Origin: Pisaster brevispinus
Lineage: Eukaryota; Echinodermata; Asteroidea; Forcipulatida; Asteriidae
Direction: 5' to 3'
DNA length: 64,000 nt
Assembly (NCBI GenBank): GCA_023634235.1
Contig: JAMKCF010000001.1
Span: forward strand, 3,033,606-3,097,605
The notes beneath the pieces were generated by a model. That model was given only the letters and a program-made list of their open reading frames with translations, did no database searches and was not told the origin of the DNA. The position numbers were made by a program, and so were the translations under genes. Each line of letters begins with the position of its first letter. The first letter of the stretch is position 1. Shown in pieces: positions 21,878 through 32,809 of this stretch.

Positions 21878-22501
21878 GCCAATAGTAGCCCAGAGCAGGA
21901 GCCGTTCCACTCGCGGGGAGAGACCAGACAGGCCCACCAGAAGAGCCCGAACAGGCGTTACAAGTGCCAGGTGTGTTTCAAGGCATGCATTTCCCTCTCG
22001 AACCTCAAGAGGCATCAGGAGGAGCAACATGGCCAACATCAGAAGGAAAGACTGAGGTGTCCTCATCGTTATTGCAGTCACTCGTTTGTTCGCAAACATG
22101 ACCTGGAGAGGCATTGGGCGACCCACATTAACGACTCGGATCCTAGTCATTCTCCGCAAGCTATACCGGAAACCCCGGAGATTCCACGAACCCCAGGAAG
22201 GGGAAGTGACCTCATCAGTCTTCACCCAGGGACCCCAGAGCACAGACTGATGATGCAGTCTCTGTCTCCACCACAAGTACGTCGTAGCATCCAAATGCCG
22301 TTGTCAGTACCGTCGATGGAAGTTGTAGCTCCCGTGGCGCCGACGACCTCTTCGGTCTTGCCTACTGTAAATGAGGTTGGGTGTCAGACTGAAGGTGGCC
22401 GCAACACTCATCGCTTGGCCGAACGGACGATCCAAGAACTGCTTGATAGCGACGGCAAAGTGACAGCTAGAGTGATCAAAGAGCGCTTCTTCCCGGAGTA
22501 G
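21878..22501 (+). CDS. gypsy-1 accessory ORF with two C2H2 zinc fingers
   Basis: After pol, a pyrimidine tract and acceptor TTTTGCAACTGCAG (ends 21877) lead into 207 open codons. There are two adjacent C2H2 fingers: CQVCFKACISLSNLKRHQEE with a second H (C-x2-C-x12-H-x4-H), and CPHRYC...HWATH (C-x4-C-x12-H-x3-H). A Ser/Pro-rich linker and a C-terminal helix (RTIQELLDSDGKVTARVI) ending in a stop follow. No ATG precedes the fingers in this frame, so expression would need splicing to an upstream exon. It lies in the env position but has no membrane segment or signal peptide. It is likely a nucleic-acid-binding accessory protein. It is intact, unlike gag and pol. Confidence 0.7.
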   Translation, partial: ANSSPEQEPFHSRGETRQAHQKSPNRRYKCQVCFKACISLSNLKRHQEEQHGQHQKERLRCPHRYCSHSFVRKHDLERHWATHINDSDPSHSPQAIPETPEIPRTPGRGSDLISLHPGTPEHRLMMQSLSPPQVRRSIQMPLSVPSMEVVAPVAPTTSSVLPTVNEVGCQTEGGRNTHRLAERTIQELLDSDGKVTARVIKERFFPE

Positions 22502-22777
22502 ATCATCTCATCTTTGTCACGTACGCGTAGGGACAGTTGTATATAAGTTTCACATAAGTTAAAAACAAAAGTACTGGAAGATAAAAAACTTAAAAAAAAA
22601 GTATTATAAGAGATGTTACTGATTACTTATTGCAAGAAGTTTTGAGATGTCTATTTTTGTTTACTCTAAAGTTTTGAGATTTGTTTCTTTGAATGTTAAG
22701 GAAAGTTTTCTTTTAGTTGTTCTTTAAAGTCAGAGGGAACGATGTGAGGACACATCCTTTCTTAAAGGAGGGGGTTG
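22502..22777 (+). other. gypsy-1 3' untranslated region and polypurine tract
   Basis: T- and A-rich stretch ending CTTAAAGGAGGGGGTTG directly before the 3' LTR. The purine run is the expected plus-strand primer. Confidence 0.75.
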
Positions 22778-23234
22778 TGTAGCGAGCAGGGGTGACTAGG
22801 TCACCGAGTTCACATGAGGCCAGACAGGCAGCGCTGACCGCAGACATCCGGATCACCTGGGAATCCAGGCGCCATTGCGTGCATCGTGGGATTGCTGGCT
22901 TGGGTTCCCACGTGATCCGAGAGGGGCAGTCAGTGCTGATCTGTGTCTCAAAGAGTGAAGACGGAAAGTGTGAATGCTCCAACACCCCACTCCCTTGTAA
23001 GCTTCGCATAAGAGATATAGAGCTAGTATAATGTAACTACATGTAATTTATGCCGATACAAGAAAAGAACCAAAGAATCAGAGAAGAATCAGAGAATCAT
23101 AAGAACTGTTTCCGAGTCACAATTATTTATTCGTTGTGTGTCTGTTGTCCCGTTCCTGTTCATGTCCATTATATTTAATTCACGTACAAATCATCAAACC
23201 AACAACAAGTCCTTGACCGCGACGGCGCGTTACA
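22778..23234 (+). repeat. gypsy-1 3' LTR
   Basis: 457 bp, pair of 14942-15398. It is followed by GTTC, which matches the four bases before the 5' LTR. Confidence 0.92.
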
Positions 23235-24387
23235 GTTCTATAGAGTCTGGCTCTGGAGTTTTACAATGCTTTTCCAGCTAACACAATACGTTGTTACAAC
23301 ACTGCACAACGTTGTGATAAGGTTGCAATTAGGTTGATGGGATGACAACGTTTTGACTACGTTGCATAAACGTCAGATCGTAACATGGTTTTCAACCAAT
23401 GTTGTACATTGATTGCATGTTGATAACTTATGCAACGTTACCGAAAAGTTTGATATGCAACGTTTCCACAACATTGTATTTTGGTATGATTATTACAGTA
23501 ATACTTAGCTAATGCAACAACGTTGTGGATAAGTTGCCTTTTGGTCTTATTAAAAAGTAGTAACTATGTTGTGACAAGGACGTTGTCTGCACGTGGTATT
23601 TTGTTTTTATCAAACGTCATAATTAAATTGTGGCGGGCACGTTGTCTTGACTTTGTATTTTGGTAGGCCCTATCAAAACGTAATGGCTAAATTTTGGTGA
23701 TCACGTTGTCATCATTTTGTATTTTGGTTTTGTAGAAAAAGTAGTGTTCAAGTTGTAACAGCCACGTTGAAATAAATTAGCAGTTTCCAACTACATCCAA
23801 ACCAAAACAACATGTAAAGTATACATGAAAACGAAAGTAGTTTTTAATGGCCTCACGTTTTGACCTCTATTAGCTAAACAAGAAGGACTCCACTAGAATC
23901 AAAACATGAGGTAATAAATCATGTTTTTAATTCAAAAGAATAAAAGTATGTCGTCACTCCCGCAAATGTGTTTTCTGGTTAAATTTACACAATTGTGTCT
24001 AGGCAGGCAGTCATGCGACAATTCAGGTTTACTTTCAATACGCCTTTTGTCAAGGTTACTGTGAAACGTTCAAATGTACAAATGTATGAACTGAAGTCTG
24101 GTGTCTAGCACTTTTTAAAGCCATGGGTTTTGAGCACACATACAAAACGTCTAGCGTTTTAGGCCAACAAACGGTTATAAATTATCCCACAAGTATATCG
24201 TCAAAAACATTTTGATGATCGGACCTATAATTTTTGGAGGTATGGTGGTCTCAAGATTGGCTAGTTAAATATTCGTGTCTTTATAACTAAGTCAACTAAT
24301 TTATTACATTAAGCTAATTGTGTTTTCCAGTAATTTCAAGACATAAGCTTTGATAGGATATTAGATCTGACTTTCGTTATGAGCTAA
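23235..24387. repeat. AACGTTG-motif-rich interior of the hAT-like element
   Basis: From 23280 to about 23780 the motif ACAACGTTGT and variants (AACGTTG, ACGTTGC, CACGTTG) recur irregularly every 20-60 bases on both strands. It has no coding capacity. Similar motifs recur near the other side of the element (25100-25210). Confidence 0.55.
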
Positions 24388-25795
24388 GTATGACTTTAGG
24401 AGAAGACAAAAATCGTGAACAAATCCTTTGGGATTTTGACCGAAATAAAGAATAAGAATAATGGGAAAGAAAAACAAATAAAAATCTCGACAAAAAACAA
24501 AACCTGTTCCGACAGTAGGTCGGAACAGGAATTCGTTAACGTTGTATTTTAGTTTGTATTTTTTCAAATATTTATGTTGAATGTTGAATAATTCAAGCGC
24601 AGCTCGTTGGGATGTTTTGTATTATATGTATCAGCTAAAAACTTGTTTGACATCACAACCAATGGTTGTTCTCAATTTAATTGTTTATATCGGCTGTCAT
24701 AGATAAAATAGGCACTTGAGAAGCATTCCTATCACAGGGCATTTAATGATATATATAAAAAGTACTAATCATTAATTGATTTTAAATAGGCTTATCGTAA
24801 AATTAAATGTAGACATGTAATTTTACTTTCAAAAATAGTATTAACATAGAAAGAACTTCAAAACAATATACACCAATGACTGCCAAAGTAAAGAAATCGG
24901 TCATTTATAGTACATGCTGTACAATGTATAATATACAGGTGCAGTGAAGTCACAGGTATCGACAACTGACCTACTGGTAAGTCTGTAATGTTGATAGTAA
25001 TTAATTGATCATGTTGACATATCAATTAAGAGTTTTCATGAAGCTTTTGTATACTTGATATAGCAATAACACAAGTTTGGCTAGGAATAAGTTGTCACAA
25101 GGTCACTGGAAACGTATCTTAAACGTACCAACAACGTGATTGTTACATTGCGTCCCAACGTTCTGAAAACGTATAGGGGAGTCGACAAAGTTTCATTATT
25201 ACAACGTTATATTAATAACTTACTTACACCAAAGTCTGACTTTATTACAACGTGCAAGCATGGAAATAGCTTGAAATTAAAAACGACAACAAAAAACAGA
25301 AAATTGTATAATCGATCGTGATCAAGGCCAAGATCTAACAAAACTTTTGAAGAAGGCATAAAGAATAGGTGGAAATTGAGTATTTTTGTAAAACCAGTTA
25401 ACAACATTCTTGCTGAAGTTGTTTGAAAGCTTGGCCGACCTGCACACGTGAGGCATATCTGAATACAATAACTGCAAGATTTGTATCACAAAGCACAGTT
25501 CCTGTCTATAGCATTTTTTATTTTCTTAAATTTAATACTTTGCAACAAACTACTAGTAGGCTATATATTGTAAAAAAAACAGCTTCACTCATCTTATCGT
25601 TATGAGTGACCTTTGACCCTGTTTTTTGCTGCCTCTACCCCACCCCCGCACCGCCCATTTTTTCCGCCACTAAAATAATTCTGGGCAGAACCCTGGATAG
25701 TATATTCCGATTGCGGATTAATGTTCCAGTTTTTTGGCGATAATTCAAAAACGCTACCACCTTTTGAAGTGAAATTATCACAACTTTAATAATAA
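24388..25795. repeat. 1.4-kb direct repeat, copy 1 (hAT-like right end plus intron flank)
   Basis: Runs from GTATGACTTTAGGAGAAGAC through the GGCAGAACCCTG terminus to TTTAATAATAA. It recurs at 32810-34205 with substitutions and small indels (for example about 12 bases missing from copy 2 near 33415). The repeats directly abut the two ends of gypsy-2. Confidence 0.88.
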
Positions 25796-26135
25796 TGTAG
25801 AGATGGCAAAACTGATACACCTTCCAAGTGTAGAGAGGTGTCGGATTTTTCAGTGTTAATTGCCCCCCCCCCTTTTAATTTTGTAATAGAACTTTGACCC
25901 TACCTCTAGAAATAATGGATTAGTCCAAGATTGCCACATCAGCAGAGTTACTCTGGACAGGTTGTTGGTTTGGTCATTCTTACACCAGTGATGACCAGTA
26001 CAAGACATATTAAAGGAGTTTCTACAAGATATCTTGCTTGACAGTGTATTTTCATTATTCTTACAGGGGTCATCAACCCGACATATTAATGTGCTCCGCT
26101 TAGATTGCCAGTTTGGTAATTTGACGGGTGCAACA
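25796..26135 (+). repeat. gypsy-2 5' LTR (short form, 340 bp)
   Basis: Matches both ends of the 1,405-bp 3' LTR but lacks its middle 1,065 bases (31677-32741). Confidence 0.8.
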
Positions 26136-26139
26136 TTTG

Positions 26140-27720
26140 GAGGCACGAGAGGGATTGGCTGACGATCAGGAATAGTTTTCTGGTTTAACTCTCTGTAGTC
26201 AACACAGAGTCTGAGGCTTCCATCTTTTTTTCGAACACACACTCCTGGTGATGAGTACGGAGAAGAAGACTTCCTGATCCAGTCACGGCTGATTAGGTCT
26301 GCCAGGTACGTCCGGACTTCCTGGTACAGTGGGCGAGGCATTGACATGTAAGTCTTTCGGACGGGTTCCTCATCACGTAGACGTATCTCCATCTTCAAGT
26401 TGGGGACACGTCCCAGATCCGAGTCATCTTTAGCAAAAGCGGCTGACTCCTCTCGAAGAAGCTTCTCTGCGGCAGACCTCTGTGAAGTTGTCAGATGACT
26501 CAGGTTTACAGGGGGAATCCATTCCTTCTCGGTGGAGATACTTGAAACAGTGGTTTCTTTTTGCTTGGGTGATGGTGTCCATGTATTCAGCATAGAGGGT
26601 TCCATGGGGCATACTGAATTGACAAGCTGTATGTGGCCCAACAGACTACGTCGTTTCAACATGATGTCTCGGTCTGTGGAGTTCGTCACTCGGATTACGA
26701 CTGGGGTTGCCGTACCTGTTATGAGATTCACCACTGATTCCTCTACCTGAAGACCTTCTGGCCATTGCTGTTCAACGTCTGGTACGAACAGTCCTTCTAT
26801 CTTGCCGTCTGTCAAGCCAGCTCGTGCCAAACATCGAATACCAAAATTGCGGTGTTTGGGGATCATAATGTTCTGCCTCCCTGATTTGACACTGCAGACT
26901 TCTTCTGGATCATTAGCCTGAATCAAGTGAACCAACTTTACAGCTCTGGTGTGTTCCAGGTTCTTCATTGCTCCTCCAAGAATACTGCTGGCGTCTTCTC
27001 CGGAGTGATGTACAAGGGTCTCGATCACATTGTATCCAATAATCGGTTGTTGGATCCTATTCTGAGTGATCAAAGCTGGAAACACTACTGGTGTGCACGT
27101 CCGGGGCGTCTTCATTCTCAATTCTAGTTCAATCCAGCCCTCAAAGGGGATTGGTGTGTCGTTAGCAGCTCGGAGATCCAAGTTCCTCTCGGACTGAAGG
27201 AGATCACAAAGGGGGCGGATTGGTTCATTCGGTAGGTTTTGGTGAAGCCACTGTGAACTGATTAAGGAAACCTGGGCTCCTGTATCCCATAACACAGTGG
27301 TAGATGCATTATTGAGGTAGCAATCTACTGTACACCTTGGTCCGATAAGGTTGGTCACCTTCCGATGTTGTCTGGGTGTGATGTGGCATATGGAAGTAAT
27401 GGGTCGGGGATCTCGATCCTGCTGGTGTGGTTGGGACTGTCTTTCTCTCCTGGCTACTCCCTGTCCCGCGGACGTAACCCTGAACCGTTTCCCTGGTTTG
27501 CACGGTCTCTGCTTCTCCGACATCCACGAGCAAAGTGTTCTGATGACCCACACTTGAAGCAGTGGTCACAGTCATGACCGGTTCCTGCCTCTTGACACTT
27601 GTGGCATCCTCGACGAACTCGAGATGAAGATGTATCAAATCGTGATGGTTGCTGTTGTGGTGTCTTCTGGAATGATTCTTGGAGTGCTGCTACTTGGCCC
27701 TTCAATGAACTAAAGGTAAA
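26140..27720 (-). pseudogene. gypsy-2 gag zinc knuckle, protease and RT N-terminus, inverted
   Basis: Read on the minus strand from 27720 down, a gag C-terminus carries a cysteine cluster (CHKCQEAGTGHDCDHC) and knuckle CFKCGSSEHFARGC, with its stop at 27454-27456. A -1-shifted frame follows with retropepsin LWDTGAQVSLIS and RT N-terminal blocks (SSPYSSPGVCVRKKDGSLRL, CVDYRELNQKTIPDRQPIP). It breaks off about 26150, next to the 5' LTR. The continuing RT block (KAYHQGF) resumes on the plus strand at about 27720. Gag's N-terminus and roughly 20 residues of RT between the two parts are missing. An intact element would carry all of this on the plus strand. Confidence 0.85.
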
Positions 27721-30700
27721 GCATATCACCAGGGTTTTATGTCAGAACAAAGTTGTTCACTCACAGCTTTCATCACACCTTGGGGACTTTACGAATGGGT
27801 CAGGATTCCATTTGGATTGACAAATGCACCAGCAGTTTTCCAGCGGTTTATGGAAACTTGCCTTGATGGACTCAATGGTGAAATCGCCATGACCTACCTT
27901 GACGATGTTTTGGTGTTTAGCGACAACTTCCAAAACCACCTTGATCATCTGCGACAGGTCCTGAAACGTTTACAGAAGCATGGTGTAAAGTTAAGACCCA
28001 ACAAGTGCGAGCTCTTTCAAAGTGAAGTACGCTACCTAGGTCGACTGGTATCAGCAGAAGGTCATCGACTTGATCCATCAGACATATCTGCTGTTCGGTC
28101 CCTCAGCCAAAAACGACCAGAGACGGTTGGAGATGTCAGGAAGTTACTGGGACTACTGGGCTACTACCGCAGTTACATCCAGGACTTTTCTCGCATCGCA
28201 CGACCATTATACGACCTACTGAAAGTGACACCGAGTGAGGAGCAAACTACCCATAAACCCAAAGCCAAGGGAAAACCAAACTCAAAGATGAAGTCTGCGC
28301 AGAAGCTTTCGAAACAGAAAGTGGAGTGGAAGGATCATCATCAAAAGATACTTGAGGAGATTCTTGGTTTTCTAATGGCACCACCAATCATGGCCTTTCC
28401 AGACTACAATGAGCCTTTTGTAGTTCACACTGACGCATCGAATGATGGACTGGGTGCAGTACTTTACCAACGACAGAAGGGGAAGATGAGAGTCATCGCA
28501 TATGGGTCCCGTACCCTCAGTCCGGCGGAGAAAAACTACCATTTCCATTCTGGTAAGCTGGAATTTATGGCACTTAAATGGGCAGTGACCGATAAATTCA
28601 GAGACTACTTGTACTACGCCTCCGCTTTTACCGTGTTCACTGACAACAATCCCTTGACGTATGTGCTGACTTCTGCCCGGCTGAATGCAACAGGTCATCG
28701 ATGGGTGGCAGAGTTAGCAGACTTCAACTTCAACATCAAGTACCGCCCTGGAAAGAGCAATGCAGATGCAGACACCCTCTCGAGACTACCACTGGACATG
28801 GAGAATTACATGAGTACATGTACAACAGAAGTCTCCCAGGCAGAATTGGAGACCACAGTCCATGCAATCGAGGCTCAGAGTCAGGGAACAGTCACATGGG
28901 CTTCTGCAATAACCACTGATCCTGAGACGTTGCTACCAACCACACTACCAGGTAACCAAATGTTCAGTAAACGTGATATACAGCGTACACAGAAAGAGGA
29001 CCAGTGCCTAGCCAGAGTTATCTACTTCCTTCAGAGAGGTCAACGTCCGAACAAGCGAGCGATAACAAAGGAGCATCCAGATACCATAGCCTTACTGCGT
29101 GAATGGGTTAATCTAAGGCTGGAAGAGGACATCTTGTTTAGAGTGAAGGGCACTAGACACCAGATGATCATCCCCTTGAAGATGCGACAAACCGTCTACA
29201 AGGAACTCCATGACAACATGGGACACATTGGTGCTGGGCGTGTCTTGGACCTTGCAAGAAACCGGTTCTACTGGCCGCACATGCAACGAGATGTTGAACA
29301 CTATTGCTCCAAAGTCTGCCCTTGCTTGAAAGATAGAAAACCCGCACAACACACGAGGGAACCCCTGGGAACAATCATCACGACAGCTCCCTTTGAATTA
29401 ATTTCCATTGATTTTCTGCATCTAGAAAGGAGCAAGGGTGGATTTGAATACATCTTGGTGATTGTTGACAACTTCACAAGGTTTGCCCAGGCATATGCAA
29501 CCCGAGATAAGTCTGCAAAAACTGTAGCTGATAAAATCTTCAATGATTTTGTTCTTCGTTTTGGGTATCCTCAGCGAATTCATCATGACCAAGGAGGAGA
29601 ATTCGAAAACAAGATGTTCAAACGACTTCAACAACTCTCTGGTATTACACCTTCCAGGACGACCCCATACCATCCGCAGGGGAACGGTCAATGCGAAAGA
29701 CTGAACCGGACCCTCCTCGGGATGTTGAGGACCCTCACTGAAGACCAGAAATCTAATTGGAAGGAGTCACTCCAGAAGGTGGTACATGCGTATAATTGTA
29801 CTACTAGCAGTGCAACAGGGTTCTCACCATTCTTCTTGTTGTATGGACGCTCCCCTCGTCTACCAATTGATGTTGCATTTGGCCTGGACCCCAAAGCTGG
29901 ACCGAAAGAAGAGGACCACAACCAATTTGTGAAACGGTGGAAAACACAGATGGAGGAGGCTTACTCTATTGCTGAACGCCAGGCAGCCAAGTCGACGGAA
30001 CGAGGAAAGAAGTATCATGACCAGAAGGCACACAGTACAGTTCTACAACCAGGAGACCGTGTCCTTATCCGCAATGTTGGACGCCATCTTGGACCAGGTA
30101 AACTCCGCTCCTACTGGGAGGACAATGTCTACATCGTTGTTGGTAGAAAAGGAGAACACTCTCCAGTCTATGAAGTGAAGCAAGAAACAGGTAACCTGAA
30201 GCACCGTGTAGTACACCGCAATCTCCTTCTCCCATGTAACAGCATGAGAACAGATGTTGAACCCAAGAAGACGCTTCCCCAACCACAGAGACGAACTCTA
30301 AAGCCCAACCGCCGAGGAGTCCCCAATGTATCCAGTCCGACAAGGAGTGATGACAGTTCAGATGAAGAAGTTACCATGGTAACGAACACTCCATCTGATC
30401 CAAGACCGTTCCGAGCAATGGAGGAAGTGAACCAGCCCACATTGAATCCTGCAGCAGTGCCCTTCCCATGGAATGCACCAGATGTGGAGGACACACCTTC
30501 TATTGAGCCCCTAGAGCTTATCGATGGTGCTGGAGATAACGAGAACATTGCTTTGACGGGACCTGACCCTCCGATAACTGCATCCGACGCACCTGAGATG
30601 AGTTGTGAGGACACTCCCACAGAACAGCCCCCACAGCCAACTGCATCTGACGCACCGGAACCGAGAAGTGAGGACGCTTCCGCAGAACTACCCCAACAAC

Positions 30701-30978
30701 CAGAACAAGAACCAGAAGCACCCTCTGAAGGCAGACCAACCAGACAACGACATCCTCCACAACTGTTTGGGTATGCAAGTCTTGGTGAGCCTTCGATGCA
30801 GAGCATGGACCCTCGAGTGGCTGCTGTTCAGGGATATCCTGTCCCACCTCAGTGGATCCTGCCTATGCAAATGCCTATGACACCGTGGCTGAATCCTTAT
30901 GTTCAGCAGGGTTCACCTATGATGCCACCGGCATGGGTGTGGCAGTCAGCTCCACCACTAGTACGAGACGCACAGTAG
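27716..30978 (+). pseudogene. gypsy-2 pol, C-terminal part (RT palm, RNase H, integrase)
   Basis: One uninterrupted frame of about 1,087 codons. RT runs from KAYHQGF through [13 protein letters not shown] and the catalytic [10 protein letters not shown]. RNase H starts at [16 protein letters not shown]. The integrase H2C2 finger includes [10 protein letters not shown] and C-x3-C-x-C (CSKVCPC). The DDE core reads [21 protein letters not shown] and [17 protein letters not shown]-like tail and a long Ser/Pro/Glu-rich C-terminus end PPLVRDAQ. The frame is remarkably intact for an element whose 5' half is inverted. It cannot be translated normally because start, gag and RT N-terminus are on the other strand. 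ATG 27739 is internal to RT, not a true start. Confidence 0.88.
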
Positions 30979-31404
30979 CTTTACTAGACGATGACGCAAC
31001 AGTGTGACGAGAATCCAGGCTAGCAGCGCAGTGAAGTCCCCACAGCAGAGTATGGACGGGACCTAGGAACATCAATCAGCAGCTTCGATGGGAGGACTAC
31101 CCACCTGACTGACTTGATGTGCACTGGCGATGATGTTGCTAAGCTTTCATCCAGTTCGAGTCTATTTCAATTATCTTTCTTCACGAGAAGTTCGGAGATG
31201 AGGGGATGTGGAATTAGCTACTCCATCAACCTTTTCTCCACCTAGTTGTCTTGATGAGGAGGAATTATCAAGTAATTAGTGAGTATTTAACTCTAGCAAT
31301 GGACACTCAAAGAACTGTTCCTTGGATGATAAGGATTTCAGTTAGAAGTTTGTTCATAAATTGTAACTTAATGTTGAGGACAACATTTATTTTGAGGGGT
31401 AGTA
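30979..31404 (+). other. gypsy-2 3' untranslated region
   Basis: Non-coding stretch between the pol stop and the 3' LTR, ending in a purine-rich tract (TTTTGAGGGG) suited to plus-strand priming. Confidence 0.7.
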
Positions 31405-32809
31405 TGTAGAGATGGCAAAACTGATACACCTTCCAAGTGTAGAGAGGTGTCGGATTTTTCAGTGTTAATTGCCCCCCCCCTTTTAATTTTTGTAATAGAA
31501 CTTTGACCCTACCTCTAGAAATAATGGATTAGTCCAAGATTGCCACATCAGCAGAGTTACTCTGGACAGGTTGTTGGTTTGGTCATTCTTTCACCAGTGA
31601 TGACCAGTACAAGACATATTAAAGGAGTTTCTACAAGATATCTTGCTTGACAGTGTATTTTCATTATTCTTACAGGTATGTTGATTTTATATTTCTGTAT
31701 TAATTTCATTGTGCTTTTTAATAGAAGTATCTAGATTATTGAACTTTAATATTTGCTTTGTGTTGTGAACTTGATCAAGACATTGTAACTTGAAGACAGT
31801 TAGGAGTTTTCACTCCAAGGTTACAATAGAGGATTTGTTTCAGACTTGGAAGCCAGTTGGAATGTAGTCTAGAGTTTCCTTTGTTAAGTCATGTGATAAT
31901 GGACAGTGATAATGATTTTATCTAGATGAAGTGGAATTGCTTTCTTTAAGTACTGCTTGGACTTTATTTAGTATTTAAAGGTTACTTTTATTTGCTAAGG
32001 TATCACTTTTCTAAGTTTGCTTTCAAGTGTTAAAGTGTACTTTATTTTATTATAGACTTTCATTTGCTAGTTTCTGTTTTACGTATTTGTTGAGGAACTG
32101 TAGTGTTCTTTCAGATATATTTTAGTTTGGAAGTATTGTTAACCAGTACTTTGACCGAACTCCATGTGTAGAGAATCTTTGTAGCCAAAGACCATTGTTT
32201 ATTGGAGGTTCAAGATCTTCCTATACTAGACCACACAGTGTGAGCCCAATGGTTCTGAAGTTGTTTATTGGAGTAATGTTGCATCAGGGCAGGAAGTGAG
32301 ATCTGTAGGCAAGAACACCTATTTTCTTGTGAATACTTAAGTAGCTGTAGGCAAGAACACCTACTTTCTTGTGAATATATAATTAGCTATGCCTTGATCA
32401 TGTACTGCAGGGACAAGATTGTAATGATTATAGGTTGAACACCTGATGAAAGGAGTTGTTGTGTATGCATTTAAAGGTGTTTGTTTTATGATGTTTATTC
32501 TTTGAACCAGATTTTACAGATCAGTATATTTAATTTAGTTATTTGTTAGAAGTAAGTTTGAGTTATATTGCATTACCTTCTCAGTAAGTAAGTACATAGT
32601 TTAAAGATTAACAAGTACTTAATGTTTGGATAATGTTTGATGTAATTTGATTCTTTCACCAGTGATGACCAGTACAAGACATATTAAAGGAGTTTCTACA
32701 AGATATCTTGCTTGACAGTGTATTTTCATTATTCTTACAGGGGTCATCAACCCGACATATTAATGTGCTCCGCTTAGATTGCCAGTTTGGTAATTTGACG
32801 GGTGCAACA
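31405..32809 (+). repeat. gypsy-2 3' LTR (long form, 1,405 bp)
   Basis: Contains a roughly 90-bp direct repeat (31587-31676 and 32652-32741). The segment between the repeat ends begins GTATGT and ends TTCTTACAG. Removing 31677-32741 yields the short 5' LTR exactly, apart from a few substitutions. Confidence 0.8.

Larger units (their letters stand above)
14942..23234 (+). mobile_element. gypsy-1: Ty3/gypsy-type LTR retrotransposon, full length but damaged
   Basis: Two 457-bp LTRs (TGTAGC...TTACA) flank gag, pol and an extra 3' ORF. A 4-bp target duplication, GTTC, is at 14938-14941 and 23235-23238. The primer-binding-like TGGGGGCAGCGCTGGGATT begins at 15400, one base after the LTR. A purine tract, AAAGGAGGGGG, precedes the 3' LTR. 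Domain order protease-RT-RNase H-integrase is Ty3/gypsy type. The LTRs differ at only about four positions, so insertion was recent, yet the coding part has many disruptions. Confidence 0.92.
14535..25695. mobile_element. hAT-like non-coding DNA transposon, interrupted by gypsy-1
   Basis: The termini are CAGGGTTCTGCC (14535-14546) and GGCAGAACCCTG (25684-25695), a perfect 12-bp inverted repeat with hAT-like CAGGG ends. Without the gypsy-1 insertion it would be about 2.87 kb. It has no transposase. Its right half is rich in AACGTTG/ACAACGTT motifs. The intact MCT gene intron shows the site without the element (near 38278). The 8-base flanks, CAGATTGT and GATAGTAT, are not clearly a target duplication. 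Confidence 0.6.
25796..32809 (+). mobile_element. gypsy-2: Ty3/gypsy-type element with internal inversion and unequal LTRs
   Basis: The 5' LTR is 25796-26135 and the 3' LTR 31405-32809 (both TGTAGAG...GCAACA). Directly after the 5' LTR comes TGGAGGCACGAGAGG, a plausible primer site (complement of a tRNA-Thr-like 3' end). About 1.56 kb follows, with gag, protease and the RT N-terminus on the minus strand, and the rest of pol on the plus strand. A purine-rich TTTTGAGGGGTAG precedes the 3' LTR. It has no matching target duplication because the flanks come from two different sites. Confidence 0.88.

Noticed and set aside
25856..26130. C-terminal 90 residues of the minus-strand gypsy-2 frame as protein
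   Set aside because: This part is 5' LTR sequence read in reverse, joined only by the inversion.
30168..30806. 212-aa minus-strand frame, Ser/Gly-rich
   Set aside because: Antisense shadow of the Pro/Ser/Glu-rich tail of gypsy-2 pol.
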